From: Thermodesulfobacteriales bacterium
GTDB taxonomy: Bacteria; Desulfobacterota; Thermodesulfobacteria; Thermodesulfobacteriales; Thermodesulfatatoraceae
Assembly (NCBI GenBank): GCA_026988575.1
Contig: JALSKZ010000074.1
Coordinates: forward strand, 1-34,231
DNA: 34,231 nt
Reading direction: 5' to 3'
The translations under genes and the position numbers were made by a program. The notes beneath the pieces were generated by a model, which did not search any database, had not been told where the DNA came from, and worked only from the letters and a program-made list of their open reading frames with translations. Position 1 is the stretch's first letter. Each line of letters opens with the position of its first letter. Below are positions 24,918 through 32,575 of the stretch, one piece after another.

Positions 24918-25661
24918 ATGGAAAATGAGTTAATAAAACAGGCCCGAGCCAGACTTATTTTTCCCCTAGATGTTTCTAGCCTTAGAGAGGCTCAAAAGTG
25001 GGTAAAGGCCTTGGCGCAGGAGGTGGGGGTATTTAAAGTTGGCTTGGAGCTCTTTGTAGCCGAAGGTCCGGATGTGTTTCAAATGATACGTGACGAATCC
25101 GAGGCCGATATTTTTTTAGACCTCAAGTTTCATGATATTCCCCATACCATGAAAAGGGCCGCTTGGAGGGCCAGTGTCCATGGAGTCGACATCCTTACGG
25201 TGCATATGTTGGCCGGCCGAAAGGCCGTAAAGGGCTGTGTAGAAGTAGTAGAAGGGGGGACTCAGGTCTTTGGCGTGACCATTCTTACCTCCCACACCCG
25301 GGCCGAATTGATGGAAATAGGCTATGCCCCTGAGCTTTGTCGGGATTTAAAGAGTGCGGTTATGAGGCTAGCGGGTCTGGCCTATCGGGTAGGGTGTCAC
25401 GGTGTCGTGTGTTCCGCCCGGGAGGTCTCTACCGTAAAGGAGGCCTTTCCCCTCTTGCGTACCATTGTCCCGGGCATCCGTCCGGAGTGGGCGAGCTCTC
25501 CCCAAGACCAAGTAAGAGTTGCTACTCCCCAAGAGGCCCTCCTGGCGGGTGCAGATTACTTAGTCATCGGGCGCCCTATAAGAGAAGCACAAGATCCCCT
25601 AGAGGCCGCCCAAAGGATAATCCAAGAAATGGCCCAAGCCTTGAAAGAGATAGAGACATGA
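24918..25661 (+). CDS. pyrF: Orotidine 5'-phosphate decarboxylase
   Basis: PyrF makes UMP from OMP, the last step of de novo pyrimidine synthesis. The TIM-barrel start is LIFPLDVSSL, with Lys40 in VGVFKVGLELF. The catalytic Asp68-Lys70-Asp73 network is in FLDLKFHDIPHTM. VPGIRP and GADYLVIGRPIREAQDP form the phosphate site. 247 residues is usual. The stop TGA overlaps the ATG of the DUF763 gene (ATGA). Other pyr genes are not nearby. Confidence 0.95.
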   Translation: MENELIKQARARLIFPLDVSSLREAQKWVKALAQEVGVFKVGLELFVAEGPDVFQMIRDESEADIFLDLKFHDIPHTMKRAAWRASVHGVDILTVHMLAGRKAVKGCVEVVEGGTQVFGVTILTSHTRAELMEIGYAPELCRDLKSAVMRLAGLAYRVGCHGVVCSAREVSTVKEAFPLLRTIVPGIRPEWASSPQDQVRVATPQEALLAGADYLVIGRPIREAQDPLEAAQRIIQEMAQALKEIET

Positions 25662-26749
25662 GACGCACGGGTCTTGCCGATTTGCCTCTACACGGGGGAA
25701 AGGCCCCGCGATGGCTCTTTACCCGCATGGTGCGTTTGGCCCGGGCCTTGTCTTTGGTAATCGTAGAAGAATTTGGGGCCGAGGAATTACTCCGCCGGCT
25801 GGCTGATCCTTACTGGTTTCAAGCCTTTGGATGCATATTGGGTTTCGACTGGCACTCTTCAGGCCTTACCACCACGGTGTGTGGGGCCCTAAAGGAGGCC
25901 TTAAGCCCTCTATCTTTAGAGATAGGCCTTTTTGTTTGTGGAGGTAAGGCCCGGGCCTCTCGGCGTACTCCGAAAGAAATACTTTCGTGGGCTGAACGTG
26001 CGGCCCTGCCAAATAGTTTGAGCAAACTGGTAAAGATAAGCCGTATCACAGCAAAGGTAGACAATACAGCCCTTCAGGACGGATTCAACTTGTATCACCA
26101 CGTCTTTGTCTTTACCAAACAGGGGGCCTGGACAGTAATTCAACAGGGGATGAACGAAAAAACGTCTTATGCTCGGCGATATCATTGGTTAGGAGAGAGG
26201 GTTCGTTCTTTTGTGGAAGAACCCCACAGCGGTATCGTAAGCCCTGTTCGCCAACAAGAAATATTCAACTTCGTTGCCCAGGAGAGCAAAAAGGCTCGGG
26301 AATGTATTACCACCTTGGCCCGGCAACATCCGCAGGTGGTGCTGCGCGAATTAAAGAAGGCCCGTTTATATCTGCCCCGACGTCATGGGTTGACAGAGGC
26401 CGATTTGCACCCTCGAGGGCTTGAGAAGGTATTGCTCTCCACTTATAACAGGGCCCCCCGTGATTTTGAAAAGGTCTTGGGTACCCAAGGCCTTGGGCCC
26501 AAGTCTTTGCGGGCCTTGGCGCTCCTTGCTGAACTCCTTTATGACGCACCGGTGTCAAGACGTGATCCGGCCCGCTACGCCTTTGCCCACGGAGGAAAGG
26601 ATGGTCATCCCTATCCGGTGGATCGTCAGGTGTATGACCAGAGTATAGCCTATCTTGAGGAAATACTTACCAAGGCCAAGATGGGCGTCTCCGAGAGAGA
26701 AAAGGCCCTGGGGAGGCTTCGCCAATTACATTTGAGGCTTGGTAGGTAA
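25658..26749 (+). CDS. DUF763 family protein
   Basis: This 363-residue protein belongs to DUF763, common in archaea and thermophilic bacteria, function unknown. The start MRRTGLADLPLHGGKAPRWL is the family signature. FGCILGFDWHSSGLTTTVCG and GAWTVIQQGMNEK are conserved, and ARRYHWLGE and PHSG follow. Residues around 260-290 (LGTQGLGPKSLRALALLAEL) look like a helix-hairpin-helix DNA-binding element, but that is inference. The frame is open upstream through pyrF, but the family signature begins exactly at the ATG overlapping the pyrF stop, so the longer version is rejected. Coupling to pyrF suggests shared expression, not necessarily shared function. Confidence 0.88.
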   Translation: MRRTGLADLPLHGGKAPRWLFTRMVRLARALSLVIVEEFGAEELLRRLADPYWFQAFGCILGFDWHSSGLTTTVCGALKEALSPLSLEIGLFVCGGKARASRRTPKEILSWAERAALPNSLSKLVKISRITAKVDNTALQDGFNLYHHVFVFTKQGAWTVIQQGMNEKTSYARRYHWLGERVRSFVEEPHSGIVSPVRQQEIFNFVAQESKKARECITTLARQHPQVVLRELKKARLYLPRRHGLTEADLHPRGLEKVLLSTYNRAPRDFEKVLGTQGLGPKSLRALALLAELLYDAPVSRRDPARYAFAHGGKDGHPYPVDRQVYDQSIAYLEEILTKAKMGVSEREKALGRLRQLHLRLGR

Positions 26750-26790
26750 AGATGAAGGGCTTTTGCCCGTATAAGACACAGAGTTTTAAT

Positions 26791-26860
26791 TTTTGGCCCT
26801 GTTTTTGGCTGTAGTTGCGGATAATAACCAAAATTTCTGCCTTGACATAACCCCCCAAAA
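26791..26860. promoter_or_regulatory. Cluster of four TTTTGG/CCAAAA motifs upstream of the dsr operon
   Basis: TTTTGG occurs at 26791-26796 and 26803-26808, and its complement CCAAAA at 26828-26833 and 26855-26860. The flanks are also alike (AATTTTTGG, GTTTTTGG, CCAAAATTT). The last copy lies in the spacer of the candidate promoter, and the third just upstream of its -35. They could be binding sites of a regulator, but A/T-rich low-complexity sequence can give the same pattern. Confidence 0.35.
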
Positions 26861-26869
26861 TTTTTTAAA
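26842..26869 (+). promoter_or_regulatory. Candidate sigma70-type promoter of the dsr operon
   Basis: A perfect -35 TTGACA (26842-26847) is followed 16 bases later by TTTAAA (26864-26869), a partial -10. It lies in the 148-base gap between the DUF763 gene and the RsbRD-N gene. A short GGGCTTTTGCCC hairpin at 26757-26768 follows the DUF763 stop. Confidence 0.5.
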
Positions 26870-26906
26870 AGGTCGCACAAGCTAAAACAAACGGCAGGTG
26901 ATATTG

Positions 26907-27434
26907 GTGTCTCTTAGAGAACTTTTGACGGAAAAACGTGATGATATCCTTCAGGAATGGTACAAGGCCATTCTAGATACATATCCCAAAGAGGCGGCGG
27001 CCTTTCTCCGGCGCAATAGAGATCGTTTTGAAAATCCGGTGGGCCAACGTATTTTAGAGGGTATCGAAGGACTTTTAGACGAAATTCTTGGTGACTTTGA
27101 TGAAAAGCGCATAAAGTACTTTACTGATCGTGTACTACGTGTACGGGCGGTCCAAGATTTTAATCCCTCCGTGGCGACTGGTTACATATTAGCCTTAAAG
27201 AAGGCCATTCGGGAGGTTATAGAAGACGATCTCTCCCCTGAACTCTGGTCTGAATTTTTGGATCTTCTAGACAAAATAGACGAGATAGCCCTTTACGGTT
27301 TTGATATTTATATGGCTTGTCGCGAGAGGCTCTATCACTTAAAGGTAGAGGAATGGAAAAAACGGGTCTTCCTTTTGCTTAAAAGGGCTAACTTTATCTT
27401 CGACGAAAGAGAAGGTTCTTTACCACAACAATAG
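26907..27434 (+). CDS. RsbRD N-terminal domain-like protein
   Basis: This protein of about 175 residues is helical (SLRELLTEKRDDILQEWYKA, then VLRVRAVQDFNPSVATGYIL and EIALYGFDIYMACRERLYHL). It resembles the sensor-like N-terminal domain of RsbR-type stressosome proteins but lacks the STAS output domain. Genes of this type precede dsrM in several sulfate reducers, which is known from genome context; the function is not established. I chose the GTG at 26907 because AGGTGAT (26896-26902) is well placed for it; GTG 26898 and TTG 26904 are alternatives. It is probably the first gene of the dsr operon, 22 bases before dsrM, and may sense a signal or help assemble the complex. Confidence 0.78.
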   Translation: MSLRELLTEKRDDILQEWYKAILDTYPKEAAAFLRRNRDRFENPVGQRILEGIEGLLDEILGDFDEKRIKYFTDRVLRVRAVQDFNPSVATGYILALKKAIREVIEDDLSPELWSEFLDLLDKIDEIALYGFDIYMACRERLYHLKVEEWKKRVFLLLKRANFIFDEREGSLPQQ

Positions 27435-27456
27435 ATACCTAAAGTGAGGTAGGTAA

Positions 27457-28488
27457 ATGGGTGCCGTATTCGCATTAATTACGGTGGTGGCTTTTGTATT
27501 AGTGGTTTATTTAGGTGTGGGGGTAGCGGGCCTGCATTTTCTCTTTGGGGTAATCATCCCGTATGTAGCCTTTTTTACTTTTCTCATCGGGATGATTTAC
27601 CGGGTAATTGAATGGGCACGCTCTCCAGTACCTTTCCGGATTGTAACCACGTGTGGGCAACAAAAGTCTTTGAGTTGGGTAAAGCGTAACCCGTTGGAAT
27701 CTCCTTACAACAATTTTGAAGTGGCCCTGCGTATGTTCCTTGAGGTAGTCTTTTTCCGCTCTCTTTTCCGTAACCTCAAGGCCGAGATAAAGGGTCGCAA
27801 TCTCATTTATGGTTCCTACAAGTGGTTGTGGTTGTTTGCTATCCTTTTCCACTATTCCTTTTTTATAATCTTGCTGCGCCATTTTCGTTTCTTTGCCTAT
27901 CCGGTACCTAAAGTTATTGATGGTTTGAATCAACTGGATGCCTTTCTGCATATTGGTTTGCCTCATTTTTATATTACCGATGCCCTCATTTTAGCAGGGC
28001 TTACTTTTCTATTTGTACGTCGGTTAGCTGATCCCAAGCTTCGCTATATCTCTCTTGCCTCTGATTATCTTCCTCTATTTATGATTTACGGGCTAGTTAT
28101 TTCGGGTATCCTTATGAGGCATTTCTTTAAGGTTGACGTGGTGGGAGTAAAGGAGCTTACCATGAGTTTGGTCCACTTCAGTCCCAAGGTGCCTCAAGGG
28201 ATAGGTACAATCTTTTTTATACATCTATTCTTTATTAGCGCCTTGATGGCTTATTTCCCCTTTAGTAAGTTGGTACACATGTTGGGTGTCTTTTTGAGTC
28301 CCACTCGTAATTTGGCCAACAATAGCCGAGCCAAGAGGCATATTAATCCTTGGAATCAGCCTGCTAAGTTTAAGACTTATTGTGAGTGGCAGGAAATCTT
28401 TTACGAGCAGTTAGTTGAGTCTGGTCAACCTATAGATGAAGATTGTCCTCAGGTAAAAGAGCGTAAGAAGGCAGAAGGTGCCGAGTAA
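27457..28488 (+). CDS. dsrM: DsrM, cytochrome b subunit of the DsrMKJOP complex
   Basis: DsrM is a NarI/HdrE-like membrane cytochrome that exchanges electrons with menaquinone and passes them to DsrK. The 343 residues contain about six hydrophobic segments and several histidines inside or next to them (FHYSFFIILLRHFRFF, HIGLPHFYITDA, FIHLFFISALMAYF) suited to bind heme b. The soluble loop includes FRIVTTCGQQKSL. The C-terminal tail NPWNQPAKFKTYCEWQEIFY is cytoplasmic. It lies upstream of dsrK in the order M-K-J-O-P, which with the partner subunits makes the assignment firm. Confidence 0.95.
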   Translation: MGAVFALITVVAFVLVVYLGVGVAGLHFLFGVIIPYVAFFTFLIGMIYRVIEWARSPVPFRIVTTCGQQKSLSWVKRNPLESPYNNFEVALRMFLEVVFFRSLFRNLKAEIKGRNLIYGSYKWLWLFAILFHYSFFIILLRHFRFFAYPVPKVIDGLNQLDAFLHIGLPHFYITDALILAGLTFLFVRRLADPKLRYISLASDYLPLFMIYGLVISGILMRHFFKVDVVGVKELTMSLVHFSPKVPQGIGTIFFIHLFFISALMAYFPFSKLVHMLGVFLSPTRNLANNSRAKRHINPWNQPAKFKTYCEWQEIFYEQLVESGQPIDEDCPQVKERKKAEGAE

Positions 28489-28524
28489 TTAGGAATTAAA
28501 TTCTCCAAATAGAGAGGGTCGGAT

Positions 28525-30156
28525 ATGGCTAAGCTTCCAAAACCCGAAGAGCTGTTTGATTCAATAGATTGGACTCCGCCAGAAACGGATTGGATGGACA
28601 CCCCGGTGGAATTTCAGCCTGGCCGGTGGTGCTATCCTGCCAAGAAAAAGGTGGTGGAGGATCTAGGTTTTCCTAATCCGCGGGAATGGTCCCCGGCAGA
28701 TGAAGATTGGAAGATCCCTTCCAACTGGCGTGAAATTGTATTGGAGGGGATGAAGGAACGGTTAGAAAAATATCGCTCCTTTAAGCTCTTTATGGATATC
28801 TGTGTGCGTTGCGGGGCCTGTGCTGACAAGTGTCACTATTTTTTAGGGTCTGGAGATCCGAAGAATATGCCGGTACTCCGGGCGGAGCTGATGCGTTCCA
28901 TCTACAAAGGGGAGTTTACGCTGCCGGGTAAGATTTTTGGTCGTCTGGCCGGGGCTCGGAAGCTCACCGAAGAGGTCATCAAAGAGTGGTTCTATTACTA
29001 TTACCAGTGTAGTGAGTGTCGTCGTTGTTCTGTGTTTTGTCCCTACGGCATTGATACCTGTGAAGTGACCATGATGGGGCGAGAGTTGCTCCATCTCCTG
29101 GGCATTAATATCAACTGGATCCTTGAGCCGGTACGTAACTGTGTCTACATTGGAAACCACCTGGGTCTTCAGCCCCACACGGTCAAGGAAAACATCGAAT
29201 ATCTCTGCTGGGATATCGAAGAGGTCACTGGTTTAAAGATCCAACCCTCCTTTAACCGGAAGGGCGCGGAGATCCTATTTGTAGCCCCTTCGGGGGACTA
29301 TTTTGCGGACCCTGGTATTTATACTTTTATGGGGTATCTGGTCCTCTTTGAGTATCTTGGATTGGATTACACCTTAAGTACTTATGCTTCAGAGGGTGGT
29401 AACTTTGGTCTCTTTACCTCCCACGAGATGATGCAGAAGATCAACGCCAAGATTTATCATGAAGCCGAGCGTCTGGGCGTGAAGTTCATCATTGGTGGTG
29501 AGTGTGGTCACATGTGGCGTGTGAAACACCAGTACATGGATACGGTAAACGGCCCGGCGCCAAGCAATCTGGAAGTGCCGAAGAGCCCCATTACGGGGAC
29601 CGTTTTCGAGCACGCCAAGTCTACCAAGATGATCCATATTTGTGAGTTTACAGCGGACCTCATCGCCCACGGAAAGCTGGAGCTTGATCCCAGCCGCAAT
29701 GATAAATATGTGGTTACTTTCCACGATTCTTGTAACCCTTCGCGAGGAATGGGCTTTTTTGAGGAACCGCGTTTTATCCTAAAACATGTGTGTAATAACT
29801 TCTATGACATGCCCGAGAATACCATCAGGGAGAAGACCTTCTGTTGTGGTAGTGGTTCGGGTCTGAACACCGACGAATTTATGGATATGCGTATGCGTGG
29901 GGGTCTACCTCGGGCCAACGCCGTGGAGTATGTACACAAAAAACACGGGGTGAATATGTTGGCCTGTATTTGTGCTATTGACCGGGCGGCCCTTTCTACG
30001 CTTATGCAGTACTGGGTACCCGAAGTAGGTGTTTGTGGTGTACACGAATTAGTGGCCAATGCTTTGGTCTTTCCAGACGAAAAAACAGGGAAGAAAAAAC
30101 GGACTTTAGATTTACGTCAGCAACCTTTGAAGCCGGAGGATGAAGAAAATGTATGA
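28525..30156 (+). CDS. dsrK: DsrK, HdrD-like iron-sulfur catalytic subunit
   Basis: DsrK is the cytoplasmic subunit related to heterodisulfide reductase HdrD, thought to act on the DsrC trisulfide or disulfide. Two ferredoxin motifs are seen: Cys93/96/99/103 (CVRCGACADKC) and Cys162/165/168/172 (CSECRRCSVFC). Two later cysteine-rich sites follow: GGECGHMWRVKH, then TFHDSCNPSR with KTFCCGSGSG, which hold the noncubane-type catalytic cluster in HdrD-like proteins. 543 residues is normal. No signal peptide is present, consistent with a cytoplasmic location. GAGAGGGTCGG precedes the ATG. Its 3' end overlaps dsrJ. Confidence 0.96.
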   Translation: MAKLPKPEELFDSIDWTPPETDWMDTPVEFQPGRWCYPAKKKVVEDLGFPNPREWSPADEDWKIPSNWREIVLEGMKERLEKYRSFKLFMDICVRCGACADKCHYFLGSGDPKNMPVLRAELMRSIYKGEFTLPGKIFGRLAGARKLTEEVIKEWFYYYYQCSECRRCSVFCPYGIDTCEVTMMGRELLHLLGININWILEPVRNCVYIGNHLGLQPHTVKENIEYLCWDIEEVTGLKIQPSFNRKGAEILFVAPSGDYFADPGIYTFMGYLVLFEYLGLDYTLSTYASEGGNFGLFTSHEMMQKINAKIYHEAERLGVKFIIGGECGHMWRVKHQYMDTVNGPAPSNLEVPKSPITGTVFEHAKSTKMIHICEFTADLIAHGKLELDPSRNDKYVVTFHDSCNPSRGMGFFEEPRFILKHVCNNFYDMPENTIREKTFCCGSGSGLNTDEFMDMRMRGGLPRANAVEYVHKKHGVNMLACICAIDRAALSTLMQYWVPEVGVCGVHELVANALVFPDEKTGKKKRTLDLRQQPLKPEDEENV

Positions 30157-30601
30157 TACCGGCAAGATTCTAGCATTTATCGGGGCGTTTGTAGTCTTTG
30201 TGTCGACACCGTTTTGGTCGAATTTTGGAAAAGCGGCCTTTGAACCGCATCCCAAATTGCCCACGCAGTATAAGGAATGTGTTGAATCGAAAGAGTTTAT
30301 GCGTGCGGATCACATGAAGCTTTTACGCCTTTGGCGTTACGATGTGGTTCGTAAGGAGCAACGGATTTACGTTAATTCTAAAGGGGAGACTTATCCCATA
30401 AGTTTGCAAAACGAGTGTATGCGCTGTCATACAAGCAAAAAGGAATTTTGTGATCAATGTCATAATTATGTGGCGGCACACCCTTATTGTTGGAATTGTC
30501 ATATTTCGCCAGAGGAGAGGAAAGGATGGGCGTCAAAAGAATCTTTAAAAAAGGTATCAACCGAAGAAGCTTCCTCCGAATTGCCGGCTTCTCATCATTA
30601 G
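30149..30601 (+). CDS. dsrJ: DsrJ, periplasmic triheme cytochrome c
   Basis: This 150-residue protein has an N-terminal hydrophobic anchor (ILAFIGAFVVFVSTPFW) and three CxxCH heme motifs: CMRCH (90-94), CDQCH (101-105) and CWNCH (114-118). Cys44 (QYKECVES) matches the position of the cysteine that is an unusual axial heme ligand in Allochromatium DsrJ; this is inference from family knowledge. I chose the ATG at 30149 (MYDTGKILAF, typical for the family), nine bases after GGAGG, over the ATG at 30140 which abuts the ribosome site. It overlaps dsrK by 8 bases and dsrO by about 76 bases. It transfers electrons on the periplasmic side. Confidence 0.94.
   Translation: MYDTGKILAFIGAFVVFVSTPFWSNFGKAAFEPHPKLPTQYKECVESKEFMRADHMKLLRLWRYDVVRKEQRIYVNSKGETYPISLQNECMRCHTSKKEFCDQCHNYVAAHPYCWNCHISPEERKGWASKESLKKVSTEEASSELPASHH
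30513..30520 (+). promoter_or_regulatory. Ribosome binding site deciding the dsrO start
   Basis: AGGAGAGG lies five bases before the ATG at 30526, inside dsrJ. It favours this start and yields a clean twin-arginine signal. Confidence 0.75.
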
Positions 30602-31335
30602 CAGGGCTTTGGGCCTCGGCCAATATAGGGCTGCTTACTGGTGGCCAGAAGGTAGAGGCCTATGAAGTAAAACCGAGTCCCAATGCCTTGCGGGCTGGAC
30701 GTTGGGGAATGGTTATTGATACACGTATTTGTCGTCAGCACCCTGAGTGCAATAAGTGTATCGAGGCCTGTGATCATGAGCACAACGTGCCTCACATCCC
30801 CGATAAGAAGCACGAGATTAAGTGGATCTGGAAGGAAGAATTCGAAAATGCGTTTCCAGACACGGCACAGGAGTATTCCATCGAGCACCTAAAGGGGACG
30901 GAGTTTTTGGTTCTGTGTAATCATTGTGAGAATCCGCCCTGTGTACGTGTGTGCCCTACGCAGGCCACTTTTAAGCGGCCCGATGGTATCGTCATGATGG
31001 ATATGCACCGTTGTATTGGCTGTCGTTTTTGTATGGCCGCTTGTCCTTTTGGGGCACGTAATTTTAACTGGATAAATCCGCGTGCTTATATTAAGGACCC
31101 GAATCCCGAGTATCCTACGCGGATGCGGGGTGTGGTGGAGAAGTGCATCTTTTGTAATGAGCGTATAGATCAAGGCAAGCTTCCGGTATGCGCCGAGGCT
31201 TGTCCTTATGGGGCTATTGTAGTGGGTGATTTGGCGGATCCTAACTCCAAGATTAATCAAATTTTGCGGGAGAACTTTACTATTCGACGTAAGACGCATC
31301 TTGGTACTGGTCCATCAGTCTTTTACATAGTGTGA
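30526..31335 (+). CDS. dsrO: DsrO, periplasmic ferredoxin-like subunit with Tat signal
   Basis: The 269-residue protein starts with a twin-arginine signal: KKGINRRSFLRIAGF, then a hydrophobic stretch. Four cysteine groups (CRQHPECNKCIEAC, CNHCENPPCVRVCP, CIGCRFCMAACPFGARN and CIFCNERIDQGKLPVCAEAC) fit up to four [4Fe-4S] clusters. It resembles the iron-sulfur subunits of the molybdoenzyme/NrfC family, and pairs with the NrfD-like DsrP to exchange electrons with quinone. An in-frame upstream start at 30487 would add residues in front of the Tat signal and is rejected. The dsrP gene follows after seven bases. Confidence 0.95.
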   Translation: MGVKRIFKKGINRRSFLRIAGFSSLAGLWASANIGLLTGGQKVEAYEVKPSPNALRAGRWGMVIDTRICRQHPECNKCIEACDHEHNVPHIPDKKHEIKWIWKEEFENAFPDTAQEYSIEHLKGTEFLVLCNHCENPPCVRVCPTQATFKRPDGIVMMDMHRCIGCRFCMAACPFGARNFNWINPRAYIKDPNPEYPTRMRGVVEKCIFCNERIDQGKLPVCAEACPYGAIVVGDLADPNSKINQILRENFTIRRKTHLGTGPSVFYIV

Positions 31336-31342
31336 GGTGCCT

Positions 31343-32503
31343 ATGTTAGAGAAGGCTTTAGTTGGCAGTAAAAAGTATTATTTGTGGTTAGGGTTTTTGG
31401 GTGTGCTCATCCTGGTAGGTTTTTGCTGTTATATCAAACAGTTCTTCTTTGGTTTGGGTATAACAGGGATGAGCCGGAGTGTCTCATGGGGTTTTTACGT
31501 GGCCCAATTCACCTATCTGGTTGGTATCGCGGCCTCGGCGGTGATGGTGGTCTTGCCGTACTATCTCCACAATTACAAAGAGTTCGGCAAGATGACCATC
31601 CTGGGAGAATTTTTGGCCATTGCCGCGGTTACCATGTGCATCCTTTTTATTCTGGTGGATCTGGGTCAGGTACACCGGGTGATGAATGTTCTTTTGCATC
31701 CTACGCCCCATTCGGTCATGTTTTACGACATGATCGTTCTTAGTGGGTACCTCATGATCAATATTATTTGTGGTTGGTCGGCCTTACATGCAGAATACAA
31801 GGGTTCTAAGCCACCTGCTTGGGTAAAGCCCTTTGTCTATTTGTCTATTCCGTGGGCGTTCAGTATTCATACAGTCACGGCCTTTTTGTACTCTGGTATG
31901 CCAGGGCGTGACTTCTGGCTCACGGCCATTATGGCTCCTCGCTTTTTGGCTTCGGCCTTTTGCGCTGGTCCGTCTCTCTTGCTCCTATTAACCTTTATAT
32001 TAAAAGGTTTTACCCGGTTTGATCCCGGCGATAAGGCTATCAAGACGCTGGCCAAGATTATAACATATGCCTTTTTGGCCAATATATTCTTCTTCCTGTG
32101 TGAGGTATTTACCGCGCTTTATAGTCATATCCCGGCGCACCGCTACCCTCTAGAGTATCTCTTTGTGGGCCTTCACGGGCACGGCAAGTTAGTCCCGTGG
32201 ATATGGACTTCTTGGATTTGTGCCGCGGTGGCGGTGGTCTTACTTGTCCCGCCTAAGACCCGTAATAATTTTGGGACCTTGGCGGTGGCCTGTATCTTGG
32301 TTATCTTATCTACCTGGATCGACAAAGGCATGGGCTTGATTGTTGGTGGTTTTGTGCCAGATCCTCTTGACCACGTCATGGAATATATGCCTACCCTTCC
32401 TGAGATAGGAATAACCATTGGAGTGTATGCTATCGGTTTCTTGATTCTTTCGCTGCTCTACAAGATAGCTATTACGGTTAAGGAACAAAGGGGTCTCATT
32501 TAA
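31343..32503 (+). CDS. dsrP: DsrP, NrfD-like membrane subunit
   Basis: DsrP is a polytopic NrfD-family protein of 386 residues, with about ten hydrophobic segments (for example LGFLGVLILVGFCCYIK and PYYLHNYKEF loop flanks, then LVIGASALMVVL-like repeats and FLILSLLYKIAITV). It binds quinone and works with DsrO. The ATG at 31343 (MLEKALVGSKKYYLWLG) fits the family start and has GAGGTG a few bases before it; a GTG at 31337 would add two residues. It is the last gene of the core operon and is followed by a strong terminator. Confidence 0.93.
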   Translation: MLEKALVGSKKYYLWLGFLGVLILVGFCCYIKQFFFGLGITGMSRSVSWGFYVAQFTYLVGIAASAVMVVLPYYLHNYKEFGKMTILGEFLAIAAVTMCILFILVDLGQVHRVMNVLLHPTPHSVMFYDMIVLSGYLMINIICGWSALHAEYKGSKPPAWVKPFVYLSIPWAFSIHTVTAFLYSGMPGRDFWLTAIMAPRFLASAFCAGPSLLLLLTFILKGFTRFDPGDKAIKTLAKIITYAFLANIFFFLCEVFTALYSHIPAHRYPLEYLFVGLHGHGKLVPWIWTSWICAAVAVVLLVPPKTRNNFGTLAVACILVILSTWIDKGMGLIVGGFVPDPLDHVMEYMPTLPEIGITIGVYAIGFLILSLLYKIAITVKEQRGLI

Positions 32504-32514
32504 TTCTAGTGGTA

Positions 32515-32546
32515 AAAAGGCCCGGGTTGCTAAGCCCGGGCCTTTT
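32515..32546 (+). terminator. Strong terminator after dsrP
   Basis: AAAAGGCCCGGG (32515-32526) and CCCGGGCCTTTT (32535-32546) form a perfect 12-bp stem with an eight-base loop, ending in TTTT. It lies 12 bases after the dsrP stop and separates dsrMKJOP from the amidase gene. The stem's symmetry suggests it may work in both directions. Confidence 0.92.
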
Positions 32547-32575
32547 ACTTTGAAGTATTTTTTAGTGGAGTCTCA

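Noticed and set aside
25337-25657. A 107-codon extension of the DUF763 protein into pyrF
   Set aside because: The extension overlaps pyrF in another frame, is low in family-like sequence, and the DUF763 signature begins exactly at the ATG at 25658.
30487-30525. Longer N-terminus for dsrO
   Set aside because: It would put 13 residues in front of the Tat signal, and a good ribosome site precedes the ATG at 30526.
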